Origin: UBA1926 sp002337215
GTDB lineage: Bacteria > Planctomycetota > Phycisphaerae > Phycisphaerales > UBA1924
Assembly: GCA_963973795.1 (NCBI GenBank)
Contig: CAXBAF010000037.1
Span: 1 to 29,397, forward strand
Direction of reading: 5' to 3'
Length of the DNA: 29,397 nucleotides
Shown in pieces: positions 1 through 10,005 of the stretch (position 1 is its first letter; the number at the start of each line of letters is the position of its first letter). The notes beneath the pieces are model-generated. The model was not told the DNA's origin, searched no databases, and worked only from the letters and a program-made list of their open reading frames with translations. The position numbers and the translations under genes are program-made.

Positions 1-1
1 G

Positions 2-238
2 GACCTGGACACCCAGGCGAGGCGGATCATCGACCACCTGGGGCTGGACTGGCGCGACGAAATCCTGAACTTCCACGAGAAGGCGGCGGAGCGGGCGATC
101 CGGACCCCAAGCTACGCGGCGGTGACCGAGAAGGTCCACACCCGTGCGGTCGCGCGATGGAAACACTACCGGAGTCACTTCGAGCCGCTGCTGCCCCGGC
201 TCTCGCGGGCGATCGAGGCGTTCGGCTACGAGCAATGA
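2..238 (+). CDS. Sulfotransferase-like protein, C-terminal fragment
   Basis: The open frame enters from the left edge and stops at TGA 236-238, leaving 78 residues. They read like the C-terminus of planctomycete and proteobacterial sulfotransferases, often fused to TPR repeats. After a helix (DTQARRIIDHLGLDW) comes a segment with 'FHEKAAERAIRTPSYAAV', then 'VARWKHYRSHFEPLLPRL'. This pattern matches the end of the PAPS-dependent sulfotransferase fold, where an Arg/Ser-rich stretch follows the 'FLGL.W' helix. The catalytic and PAPS-binding N-terminal motifs are outside the window, so substrate and full architecture cannot be seen. The frame has the high GC3 of its neighbours. The family call rests on C-terminal similarity from memory only. 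Confidence 0.65.
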   Translation, partial: DLDTQARRIIDHLGLDWRDEILNFHEKAAERAIRTPSYAAVTEKVHTRAVARWKHYRSHFEPLLPRLSRAIEAFGYEQ

Positions 239-495
239 AGCAGTATGGATCGCGGCGAACGGACTGGAGTCGCTCTTAGAATCCGTACAAAGTACAAAAA
301 ACTAAATATGCAAAGAGTCCCTTGTTTTTCTTGCGTATTTTTACCGCCCCTGTTACCGTGCATTCGACTCGGACCAATCGGGGGGTGATTCCTCCGGGCG
401 ATTCGGGGATGTGAGCCGGGAAACCGGCTCGGAGAAAGACGATTTTGTGCCACGCTGGCACGCCCATAGCCAATTTCCTTTGGAGGGAACAAGAC
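239..495. other. Intergenic region with AT-rich island and 5' leader of the next gene
   Basis: No gene seen. Bases about 281-345 are strikingly AT-rich for this genome and include a tandem 7-mer GTACAAA GTACAAA (285-298) and several T and A runs. This is the likely promoter zone for the exported protein at 496, although I find no convincing -35/-10 pair. Downstream lie two perfect small hairpins, listed separately, and a GGAGGG ribosome binding site at 482-487. Confidence 0.5.
413..461 (+). promoter_or_regulatory. Two tandem hairpins in the leader of the 496 gene
   Basis: Hairpin 1 (413-430) is a perfect 7-bp stem GAGCCGG/CCGGCTC closing a GAAA tetraloop. Hairpin 2 (447-461) is a perfect 6-bp stem GTGCCA/TGGCAC with a 3-nt CGC loop. 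Both lie between the AT-rich island and the ribosome binding site, so they would be in the mRNA leader if transcription starts near the island. They could stabilise the mRNA or bind a regulator; neither is followed by a T run, so terminator function is unlikely. Confidence 0.45.
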
Positions 496-1038
496 ATGAA
501 GACCGCGATCATCGCCGTTGCCGGCCTCGCCGCCGCCGCCACCGCCCAGAGCACCGTCATCGACCTCAGCGGGATCACCGTTGACGCCGCCGCCCCGACT
601 TCGTTCAACGTGAACGTCGGTCAGGCCGGTGCCCTCTCGAGCCTCGACTTCAACGTGACCGTCGATGCCGGCGTGAACGGCCAGAACCTTTCGTGGGGCT
701 CCGAGGTCTTCATCGGCCTGACCCACGTCCCCAGCGGCTTCAGCTTCACCGCTGACGGCAACGACATCGACCTGACCGACGACGGACCGAACGACCTGAT
801 CTTCGGCTGGGACAACGCCGGCGGTATCTTCTCGTTCGCTGGCTCGGTCGACCTGACCGGCGCCCTCGCCGACGCCGGTGGCGACTGGACCGTCACCCTC
901 ATCGACCAGTTCGATGACTTCGGCCCCGATCACCAGTACCTCAGCGGTTCGACCATTACGATCAACCAGGTCCCCGCCCCGGCTGGCCTCGCCATCCTGG
1001 GTCTCGGCGGCCTGGCCGCGGCGCGTCGCCGTCGCTAA
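496..1038 (+). CDS. PEP-CTERM-like exported surface protein
   Basis: A 180-aa protein. I chose ATG 496 because GGAGGG (482-487) sits about 8 nt upstream and a signal peptide starts there (MKTAIIAVAGLAAAATAQ). The upstream in-frame TTG at 445 would add 17 unlikely residues across a hairpin. The mature part is rich in Asp, Gly, Thr and beta-forming residues, with no Cys after the signal. The C-terminus is tripartite: VPAPAG from about residue 159, a short hydrophobic Leu/Ala/Gly segment, then RRRR. That matches PEP-CTERM sorting signals processed by an exosortase-type enzyme, which is not in this window. A strong terminator follows at 1081, so it is probably monocistronic. The beta-sandwich resembles adhesion or proprotein P-type folds, but I assign no function. 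Confidence 0.85.
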   Translation: MKTAIIAVAGLAAAATAQSTVIDLSGITVDAAAPTSFNVNVGQAGALSSLDFNVTVDAGVNGQNLSWGSEVFIGLTHVPSGFSFTADGNDIDLTDDGPNDLIFGWDNAGGIFSFAGSVDLTGALADAGGDWTVTLIDQFDDFGPDHQYLSGSTITINQVPAPAGLAILGLGGLAAARRRR

Positions 1039-1080
1039 ACGATCACGAGGGATGACCTCATGATTTGCAGATGACTGAGC

Positions 1081-1112
1081 CCGGCCCTCGCGAAAGCGGG
1101 GGCCGGTCTTTT
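1081..1112 (+). terminator. Rho-independent terminator after the PEP-CTERM-like gene
   Basis: An 11-bp stem (1081-1091 with 1096-1106, one T-G wobble) closes a GAAA tetraloop and is followed by TCTTTT. It lies 43 bp beyond the stop codon. Confidence 0.8.
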
Positions 1113-1251
1113 GCAGACTCGTCCTTTCTGACACATCGAGCAAGTCGCGCTCGCACGAATCCGTCGTCGCGACCGGCCTGGATGGGCCTTGGATTCTGGG
1201 AAAGGGGCGTGCCGGCGTTCGTCCGGCCGCATCGCCGAGAAGGGAAGACAT

Positions 1252-3045
1252 ATGACACGCGTCGCCGTCGCTGTTCTCGCTGCACTCGCGGGCACCGCTG
1301 CCGCCCAGGTTTCCGAGAACGGAACCCGGTCCGGGCCTCGGAGCGGGACGCCCTTCGACGCGGGCGACGCAAGGTGCGGCCCGCTCGTCGCCCCGGGTCC
1401 CATGTCGCCCTACACCGAAGAAACCGCGGCCCGCGGGATCTCCTACTTCATCGGCAACCCCCAGAACAACTACGCGACCGCGGGCATGGGCTCGCCCGCG
1501 TTCGTGGACATCGACCGCGACGGCGACGCCGACCTGATCTGCGTCGGCGCGTGGGACGCGCGGGTCGCGATCTACGAGAACGACGGCACCGGGCACTTCA
1601 CCGAGCGCCCCGCGGGCGTGCAGCTCGTACCCGACGCCTCCGGCATCGTCGCGGGCGACTACGACGGCGACAAGGACCTCGACCTGTTCATCTCGTGCTA
1701 CCTCAACGACGACGTCCTGCTCCGCAACGAAGGCGGGTTCGTTTTCACCGATGTCACCGCCCAGGCGGGCGTCGGGGGCAGCTTCGGAACCGGGGGCGGG
1801 TCGGCGTGGGGCGATGTCAACGGGGACGGCTGGCTCGATCTCTATGTCGCCAACCGCACGGGATCGCCCATCTTCAGCCAGGGCACCCTCTCCGACGACG
1901 AGAACCGCCTGTACATCAACCAGGGCGACGGCACCTTCATCGATCAGTACACCGAGCTGGGGCTCGACCAGGGCGCCCAGCCCACGCTTGTCGGCGCGTT
2001 CCTCGATTTCGACCGCGACGGTGATCTCGATATCTACGAGGGCAGCGACAAGGGCGGGCTCTGCCTCGAACGGTCCAACTATCTCTGGGAAAACGTCGGG
2101 GGCACCTTCGTCGATATCACGCTCCAGTCCAACACACAATCGTGCACGGACACGATGGGCATCGGGTTCGGCGATTTCGACGGCAACGGCTGGCCCGATC
2201 TCTACTGCACGCACACCCCCATCCAGCCCGGCAACGCGCTGATGATGAACAACGGGGACGGGACGTTCGACCTGCGGGGCCCCGAGTTCGGTGTCCACGG
2301 GCCCATGCTCTCCTGGGGCTGCGCCTTCTTCGACCACGACAACGACGGGGACCTGGGCCTCTATGTCAACAACGTCACGGTGCCCGATGCGCTGTTCGAC
2401 TACCAGGGGGCCTGGCCCGCGGTCAACATCGCACCGGCGATGGGCATCCACACCGGGGGCAAGGCGTACAACATCGCCCTGGCCGACATCGACCTCGACG
2501 GCGACCTCGACCACATGATCTCCCTCGCCCCGGGCGACATGAAGCTCTACATCAACCACGAGGGCGAGAAGCGGAACTGGGTCCAGTTCAAGGTCTTCGG
2601 GCGCGGCGCCAATCAGCACGCGATCGGGGCGCTCATGTCCCTCAGCGCGGGCGGACGTTCGCAGATCGCCGAGGTCCTCGCGGGCGCGAACAACTTCCGC
2701 AGCCAGAACGAACTCGCCCGGCACTTCGGGCTGGGCGACGCATGCCGGGTCGATGAGGTCACCGTCCGCTGGCCGAACGGCGAGACCAGGACCATCACCG
2801 GGTACCCCGCCAACGCCCGGTACCCGATCTACCCGCTCGCCCAATTGGGCGACCCCGATCAGGACGGGCGGATCTCCGCGAGCGAGATCCACGGCATCCT
2901 CGACGCGATCGGCGAGGTGACACCCGCGTCGGCGATCTACGACATGAACGGGGACGGCGCGATCGACACCGCGGACCTGAACGCTCTTGTTGAGAAAGCG
3001 ATGGTCGGCGACGCGGCCCCGGGACGAGCCGTGGCAGGCAAGTAA
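1252..3045 (+). CDS. Secreted FG-GAP/VCBS repeat protein with ASPIC/UnbV and dockerin-like domains
   Basis: A 597-aa protein. Start ATG 1252 follows AGGGAAG and opens a signal peptide ending near AAAQ (residues 16-19). Residues about 84-435 carry seven Ca-binding-type loops of FG-GAP/VCBS propeller blades: DIDRDGDADL, DYDGDKDLDL, DVNGDGWLDL, DFDRDGDLDI, DFDGNGWPDL, DHDNDGDLGL and DIDLDGDLDH. Residues about 442-520 match the ASPIC/UnbV domain (GxNxxAIGA near 452, then VDEVTVRWPNGE near 500). Two EF-hand loops, DPDQDGRISASE (534-545) and DMNGDGAIDTAD (564-575), form a dockerin-like end. The family (CRTAC1-like) is extracellular; the propeller probably mediates binding, and the dockerin may attach to a cohesin-like partner on the surface. 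The last 20 residues are low-complexity. No catalytic residues are recognised. Confidence 0.92.
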   Translation: MTRVAVAVLAALAGTAAAQVSENGTRSGPRSGTPFDAGDARCGPLVAPGPMSPYTEETAARGISYFIGNPQNNYATAGMGSPAFVDIDRDGDADLICVGAWDARVAIYENDGTGHFTERPAGVQLVPDASGIVAGDYDGDKDLDLFISCYLNDDVLLRNEGGFVFTDVTAQAGVGGSFGTGGGSAWGDVNGDGWLDLYVANRTGSPIFSQGTLSDDENRLYINQGDGTFIDQYTELGLDQGAQPTLVGAFLDFDRDGDLDIYEGSDKGGLCLERSNYLWENVGGTFVDITLQSNTQSCTDTMGIGFGDFDGNGWPDLYCTHTPIQPGNALMMNNGDGTFDLRGPEFGVHGPMLSWGCAFFDHDNDGDLGLYVNNVTVPDALFDYQGAWPAVNIAPAMGIHTGGKAYNIALADIDLDGDLDHMISLAPGDMKLYINHEGEKRNWVQFKVFGRGANQHAIGALMSLSAGGRSQIAEVLAGANNFRSQNELARHFGLGDACRVDEVTVRWPNGETRTITGYPANARYPIYPLAQLGDPDQDGRISASEIHGILDAIGEVTPASAIYDMNGDGAIDTADLNALVEKAMVGDAAPGRAVAGK

Positions 3046-3221
3046 GTTTCTATTTCGTTCTCAACATCTCGGAGTCGGTCGATCGACCGGACAGTCCTGT
3101 TATGCCGGTCTGAAACCACCGCCGATCGATCGCCCGGGTATTCGCGGAAGACGCTTCGCCGACGGTGCACGTTCACGTATCCTGCACTTGTCCCGCGACG
3201 AATACCACAAGGAGGCGATCG
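3046..3221 (+). promoter_or_regulatory. Leader with palindrome and overlapping alternative hairpin
   Basis: The gap upstream of the 3222 gene contains a perfect 14-bp palindrome CGGTCGATCGACCG (3076-3089). Its right half overlaps a second possible hairpin: GACCGG (3085-3090) with CCGGTC (3105-3110), enclosing ACAG/CTGT (3091-3094 with 3097-3100). The two folds are mutually exclusive. A dimeric-regulator operator or a switching leader are both possible. The AAGGAGG ribosome binding site is at 3209-3215. Confidence 0.35.
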
Positions 3222-4583
3222 ATGCCGCTTCTCTCACACGCGTTCTCACATGCCACGATCACCACACCTGCGCTGCTGATCGCGGCGGCCTCGATGACCC
3301 CCCTCGCTCATGCGGACGGTGCCGACCTTGAGATCTCAGGCATCGTCAACGGTGTCACGTTCGGTGAGGTGGACGGCCTCCGCTCCTACGCCGTCGGCTT
3401 CCAGACCTGCAATGTGGGTGACACTCCCATCGACTGGGTCTCGAATACGAACCGGCACCCGATTCTCGCGACGCAGCTCTATCGCCTGCATGAAGGCCGA
3501 TTCGAGCAGCTGGGCATGTCGCTCGCCTTCCACGAGTTCTTCCCGCTCGAGCTCAACACCTGCGGCGACTGCACGCCCTCGGGTGATTTCACAACGCTCG
3601 GCATCGGCTGCACCAACGTCAACTCGAGCGGGCTCGCCGGCTCCCAGGCTTCGCTCGGCCCGCGCACCGAGATCGATCCCGCCGCGGGCACCTTCCCCTT
3701 CCCCCCCGCCGGGTTCAACCAGACGGGCGATGCGATCTTCAAGAGGCTCCGCGCATCCGTTGATGAGTTGTCCACGCCCGGTGCGCGGTACTTCATCGAG
3801 ACCGTCAGCGTCGCGCCCGATGATGCGGCGGACGGCAACGATGCCAACAACGCCTCACACCGCGAGACGGTTTTCAACGGCGACAACCTCAACCCGTCCC
3901 TCATCGGCGACACCGCCGCGGGCCTGCCCGCGATTTACGCCTGGCAACAGGCCGACCCGTCGGTGCACATCGCGGAGGCCGACGCCCCGGATGGCGGGCG
4001 GTACATCGTCGCCTCCCGCGCCTCGACGGACATCGATCTCGGCTGGCGCTACGAGTACGCCGTCTTCAACCTCAACTCCTCGATCAATGCGACCGGGTTC
4101 GAGGCCCCCCATCACGGCATCGACGACTTCATCCGGGTCAGTTCGCAGACCTTCCACGATGTCGATTACCACTCGGGCGACCCGGTGGACGGTGCCGATT
4201 GGACAAACGACCGGTTCGCGTTCAGCACGCGTTGGAGTTCGCTGCCCGCGCCGGCCCTCTCGGGGCTCCCGAACACCATCCGCTGGGGCACGCTCTACAA
4301 CTTCGGGTACTCCTCGATCGATGCGCCGGTGGAGACCACCGTGCGGGTGATCCTCGATGACGGCTCGTCGCTGCAGGTCCCCGCCGTCTCGTCGGGGCCC
4401 GCCCGCTGCGGCGAGGGCGATTTCGCCGAGCCCTACTTCGTGCTCGATCTCGCCGACCTGCAGGAGTACGTCACCCTGTTCACATCGGGCTCGCAGCAGG
4501 CTGACATCCGCGAACCGTTCCCGGTGCTCGACCTCGCGGACCTGCAAGCGTTCATCGCCGGGTTCCTCAACGGGTGCCCCTGA
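3222..4583 (+). CDS. Secreted protein with GC-type dockerin-like C-terminal repeats
   Basis: A 453-aa protein. ATG 3222 has an ideal AAGGAGG (3209-3215) and begins a signal peptide cleaved near AHA-DG (about residue 31). The longer frame from 3165 lacks a leader and is rejected. The large middle domain (about 35-390) is not recognised. It contains four early cysteines in a C..C..C..C pattern (CNVGD, CGDC, GCTNV) and DG-rich turns that suggest an extracellular beta-sandwich. Residues 400-423 and 428-451 are two copies of a repeat with the core EP(Y/F)xVLDLADLQ. The protein ends in Gly-Cys-Pro. This end resembles what I recall as GC-type dockerin-like domains of Phycisphaerae, a degenerate dockerin in which EPF.VLDLADLQ replaces the DxNxDG loop. 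The job is probably surface attachment; substrate unknown. Confidence 0.85.
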   Translation: MPLLSHAFSHATITTPALLIAAASMTPLAHADGADLEISGIVNGVTFGEVDGLRSYAVGFQTCNVGDTPIDWVSNTNRHPILATQLYRLHEGRFEQLGMSLAFHEFFPLELNTCGDCTPSGDFTTLGIGCTNVNSSGLAGSQASLGPRTEIDPAAGTFPFPPAGFNQTGDAIFKRLRASVDELSTPGARYFIETVSVAPDDAADGNDANNASHRETVFNGDNLNPSLIGDTAAGLPAIYAWQQADPSVHIAEADAPDGGRYIVASRASTDIDLGWRYEYAVFNLNSSINATGFEAPHHGIDDFIRVSSQTFHDVDYHSGDPVDGADWTNDRFAFSTRWSSLPAPALSGLPNTIRWGTLYNFGYSSIDAPVETTVRVILDDGSSLQVPAVSSGPARCGEGDFAEPYFVLDLADLQEYVTLFTSGSQQADIREPFPVLDLADLQAFIAGFLNGCP

Positions 4584-4622
4584 CCACCGTCTCCCCGACA
4601 CCTGAGCACAATCCCGCGCACG

Positions 4623-4651
4623 AAAAAACCCCCGATCGCTCGGGGGCTTTT
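4623..4651. terminator. Bidirectional intrinsic terminator between convergent genes
   Basis: A perfect 7-bp stem CCCCCGA/TCGGGGG (4629-4635, 4640-4646) with a TCGC loop is preceded by six A and followed by CTTTT. It therefore has a U tract in either direction and serves both the secreted protein gene (+) and clpC (-). Confidence 0.85.
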
Positions 4652-4676
4652 CATTGATGGATTGCGTTCGCGGGTC

Positions 4677-7205
<2,529 letters not shown>

Positions 7206-7250
7206 GTCGAACTCCCTCGCGATGCACCCTCGCGGGCCAACGCGTCGCTA

Positions 7251-7272
7251 TCCACCACCCAGATGTGGTGGA
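7251..7272 (-). promoter_or_regulatory. Perfect 8-bp inverted repeat in the clpC leader
   Basis: TCCACCAC (7251-7258) and GTGGTGGA (7265-7272) flank a 6-nt CCAGAT. The repeat lies 46 bp upstream of the clpC start, about where transcription would begin if the promoter proposed next to it is right. It could be an operator for a heat-shock regulator or an mRNA hairpin. It does not match CIRCE (TTAGCACTC), HAIR or CtsR heptads. Confidence 0.45.
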
Positions 7273-7279
7273 AAATCGG

Positions 7280-7310
7280 ATCATGGCACCCTCGTGCCGG
7301 AACCCGTCAA
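7280..7310 (-). promoter_or_regulatory. Candidate sigma-70-type promoter for clpC
   Basis: Reading the minus strand, TTGACG (7310-7305) is followed after 19 bp by CATGAT (7285-7280). The -35 matches 5/6, but the -10 matches only 4/6 and the spacer is long. A GGCAC/GTGCC inverted repeat (7285-7298) lies between the two boxes. Position relative to clpC is plausible, but this is a weak call. Confidence 0.3.
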
Positions 7311-7604
7311 CAAGAGGCCGGTGGTCCAAAGACGTTCCGCCTCACCGATCGGTTCGTCCGAAACCGCTGATCGGACGACCCTTGGCGTGAATGCAATCCG
7401 AATTCCGGATCACACCCGACCCCCATATCGGTTGCATGGGGCGTGCCAGTCGGCCCATTCCCGTAAATCGCCGACAGACGCCCACGATTCCGCGCCTGAA
7501 CCGGATTTGCAGAATTTCCGTCGTCCCGGATCGGCCGACAGCCCGCACCCACTGCCAGACCGGCAGCAGATTCACCAAGCACCGTTGGCAACAAGGTGGA
7601 TTGT

Positions 7605-8762
7605 TTACCCGCCATATCTGGTGGATGTGGCACCGGCGAGGGCCGGGTCGGCGACGACTCGTATCGGGATAATGCGTTCATCGACGCTCCGATCGGCGAG
7701 ATCTCGGAGGACCACCTTTAGACGGTACGCGCCCACCGTGAGCGAACGGGGCAGGGTGATCTGATCGACGATGAAGTAATCCCGCGGCTTCGACCGCGAG
7801 CGATAGGACGTCACCTCTTCGGGCCGACGCCAGGCGAGCAGGCCGTCCGATTCGTGGTAGAGCAGGAGTTCCTGGCTCAGGCGGACCTCCCAGCCATCCT
7901 CGACGGCGATACCGCCATCGCTGCGCGACCCGCTGGACCGCCCGATCTCGGTCCGGTCGAAGTGCTCGACCTCGGTATAGACGATCATCCGCATGGGCGA
8001 GCCCGCGACGAAGCCCGTCGAGGCCAGTTCATTGAATCGCCCGAACCCCTCGACCCGGCTGCAGAGCGCCAGGTGCCCGATCCGGACGGGGCGCGCCTCG
8101 TCGAGTTCCTCGGCCCGCGCGACGAGCGCCTCGGTCATCGACGCCGGGTCGGTCCCCGCCTCGCCAAGAATCGCCGCGACCGCGCGCACGACGCCGCGCT
8201 GTTCGGCGGGCAGCGTCTCGGCGAGCGCGTCCAGCCGCGCCGACGCATCCGGCTCGCCCGCGAGCAGGCCCGCGAGGCGGATCGCCAGGGTGTACGGATC
8301 GTCGGTCGTCTCCCGGAGCACGGCCTCGAGGTCGGCCGCGAGCGCACGGGCCCGTTCCTCAGGCGAAACACCCTCGGGGTCGGCGTCCGCGACGTCGATC
8401 GGATCGTCGGCCGCTTCCGGCGGGGCCTCAACGGGGATCGCCGGTTCTTCGGCAGGCTCTTCGTCCGGGTCGGCGGCGGCGAGCCGCGCCGGCGCGGTGT
8501 CGTTGTTTTCGAAGAAATCCTCGAGCGCGCTCATGGAGCGGGCCATGCTGTCGGCGATCTCGGTCTCCGAGAGTTCGACGGCATCCCCGTCCCCGCCTGC
8601 GGCATCATCACCCGGGTTCATGGCGGCGAGCCCGTTGTTGATGCCCGGGCTCGCCGTGGTGGAACACCCCGCGAGCCCGCAGGTGATCGCTGTCCCGGCG
8701 ACCAGCCCGGCGGTCGACACAAGAGCAGCCATGGTTCTTCGATGAATCCGATCGCCCAGCAC
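7605..8762 (-). CDS. Planctomycete lipoprotein of unknown function
   Basis: A 385-aa protein. I chose GTG 8762 because AGGAGG (8773-8768) lies exactly 5 nt upstream. The ATG at 8732 would leave a shorter n-region and no ribosome site. The signal has a basic n-region (RIHRR), a hydrophobic core and lipobox LAGC with Cys33, so lipid anchoring is predicted. After it comes an acidic Ala/Pro/Glu/Asp-rich stretch (about 75-150), likely a flexible linker, then a helical region (150-245). The C-terminal domain (about 250-380) starts at 'LCSRVEGFGRF' and has alternating beta-type segments (MIVYTEVEHF, YFIVDQITLP, VGAYRLKVVLRDLAD). I recall similar C-terminal domains in other planctomycete hypothetical proteins but know no function. 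It lies downstream of holA on the same strand, 157 bp away. Confidence 0.8.
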   Translation of the reverse strand: MLGDRIHRRTMAALVSTAGLVAGTAITCGLAGCSTTASPGINNGLAAMNPGDDAAGGDGDAVELSETEIADSMARSMSALEDFFENNDTAPARLAAADPDEEPAEEPAIPVEAPPEAADDPIDVADADPEGVSPEERARALAADLEAVLRETTDDPYTLAIRLAGLLAGEPDASARLDALAETLPAEQRGVVRAVAAILGEAGTDPASMTEALVARAEELDEARPVRIGHLALCSRVEGFGRFNELASTGFVAGSPMRMIVYTEVEHFDRTEIGRSSGSRSDGGIAVEDGWEVRLSQELLLYHESDGLLAWRRPEEVTSYRSRSKPRDYFIVDQITLPRSLTVGAYRLKVVLRDLADRSVDERIIPIRVVADPALAGATSTRYGG

Positions 8763-8919
8763 GAGGACCTCCTGTCCGCAACAGCCGTGCACGCCGGCGG
8801 CGACCGCGCTCCGGCGGTGCCACACTCCCGACAGATGGTCTATCGGCCGATCACGCCGAACCGCTTGCGTCCCGACGCATCTCGTGCGCACGGGTCAGGA
8901 AGGCCGCGCGGATCCTGCG

Positions 8920-9960
8920 CTACCGCCGGCCCGCGGGGCGTCCGCCGAGCGTCTGGGCGAAGCGGACCGCGAGCGCCTCGAGGTCGATCACGGGCGTGCC
9001 CCCCCCGCTCTTGCCCTTCGCGTCGGTGTCGAGCGCGTCGTTGAGCAGGGCCCGCAGCGACTCGGCGTCCGCGCCCGACGCCGCGTCGGCGACGGGGTAC
9101 AACCGATCGCCCCACAGTTTCCGGCTCTTGCCGACGGCGTTCTGCTCGGCACGGCTCGACCGTCCCACCGCGTGCAGGTTGGCGGCGAGCTGCGCGCACG
9201 CCATCGCGATCGGCACGTGCGCATCCCGCGGCGCGCTCTCGAGGATCCGCCTCAGCGACGCGATCGTGTGCCCCGGGTTCCCGCTGAGCATGGGCTGCTG
9301 GACCGCCCAAGGTTCGATCTCCCGCGAACCCGCCGACATCTCCATCACCAACGCCTGCGTGATCGTGCCCCCGCCCGACTCGGGCGTGCCCGCGGCGACG
9401 GCGAGTTTCGCGACCTCCGCCGACAGCCGGCCCAGGTCGGGGCCGAACCGATCGATGAGCATCCACGCGGCCCGCTCTTCGAGCTCGACCTCGTGCCGCT
9501 TGCGTGCGCGCAGCCGGCTCCATTTCATCGCCTGCTCGGGCGTCACCTCGTTGCACTCGACGACCGTGCCCACCTCGAGGATCATCTTGTCGAGCTTGCC
9601 GGGGCGCCAGGTCGCGGCCCGGAGCACGAGCGTCGCCTCATCGTTGGGCGCCTGCACGTACCGCTCGACGAGCGTGCGGTTCGAGTCCTTCACGAACGAT
9701 TCGGCGTTGTCGACGATGATGAGCTTGTGGCCGCTCATCAGGCCGAACGAGCGGCACTCATCCAGGATGTCGGCCGCGTCGTCCTTCTCCCCGTCGAACA
9801 GGAAGGTATCGATCCCCCCCACCGCCTCGGCGAGTTTCTCTTTGAACCCCGAGGTGTGCTGGGTGCGCAGGAAATCTTCTTTGCCCTTGAGCAGCACGAC
9901 CCGACAGTCGGGCCCGAGGGGCTTGGCCGGGGGTTTCTTGGAGGACGTGCGTTTGGCCAT
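8920..9960 (-). CDS. holA: DNA polymerase III delta subunit
   Basis: A 346-aa protein of the clamp-loader delta family, the subunit that opens the beta clamp during loading at replication forks. Family signs are the N-terminal 'RVVLLKGKEDFLRTQ', 'IDTFLFDGEKDDAADILDECRS' and 'LMSGHKLIIVDNAESFV' (about residues 20-90). These correspond to the AAA+-like fold in which delta lacks a functional P-loop. The middle contains 'LIDRFGPDLGRLSAEVAKLA' (about 168-187), and the C-terminal part is the helical collar domain. Length is usual (about 330-350). The start is ATG 9960; an adjacent in-frame GTG at 9963 is possible, and neither has a good ribosome site. A Lys/Pro-rich N-terminal tail precedes the fold. 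The start is only 45 bp from a divergent histidine kinase gene, so the promoters must overlap. Confidence 0.9.
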   Translation of the reverse strand: MAKRTSSKKPPAKPLGPDCRVVLLKGKEDFLRTQHTSGFKEKLAEAVGGIDTFLFDGEKDDAADILDECRSFGLMSGHKLIIVDNAESFVKDSNRTLVERYVQAPNDEATLVLRAATWRPGKLDKMILEVGTVVECNEVTPEQAMKWSRLRARKRHEVELEERAAWMLIDRFGPDLGRLSAEVAKLAVAAGTPESGGGTITQALVMEMSAGSREIEPWAVQQPMLSGNPGHTIASLRRILESAPRDAHVPIAMACAQLAANLHAVGRSSRAEQNAVGKSRKLWGDRLYPVADAASGADAESLRALLNDALDTDAKGKSGGGTPVIDLEALAVRFAQTLGGRPAGRR

Positions 9961-10005
9961 CACCGACAGCGTATCCGCACGACCGCGCGATTACACTCCT
10001 CCAGC
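9961..10005. promoter_or_regulatory. 45-bp divergent promoter region
   Basis: The short gap between holA (-) and the FHA-GAF-histidine kinase gene (+) must hold both ribosome sites and at least part of both promoters, unless transcripts start inside the opposite gene. The segment CGCGCGATTACACTCC is the only less GC-rich part. No clear -10/-35 pairs were identified. Confidence 0.35.

Larger units (their letters stand above)
7206..7604. other. Intergenic region upstream of clpC
   Basis: There is no credible gene in these 399 bp. The part near clpC holds a candidate promoter and a perfect inverted repeat, listed separately. Further up are an 8-bp perfect stem TCGTCCGA/TCGGACGA (7354-7361, 7371-7378, 9-nt loop) and a small palindrome ATCCG/CGGAT around AATTC (about 7396-7410). 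No T-tract terminator for the upstream lipoprotein gene was found. No CIRCE, HAIR or CtsR box was recognised. Confidence 0.5.

Noticed and set aside
226..2892. An 888-codon open frame on the minus strand
   Set aside because: It is antisense to two + genes with signal peptides, ribosome sites and clear domains. Its Val/Asp/Glu/Gly/Arg-rich sequence is the usual shadow of high-GC3 coding DNA.
7206..7604. CIRCE or CtsR operator upstream of clpC
   Set aside because: No TTAGCACTC-N9-GAGTGCTAA and no tandem GGTCAAA heptads were found; the palindrome present has a different sequence.
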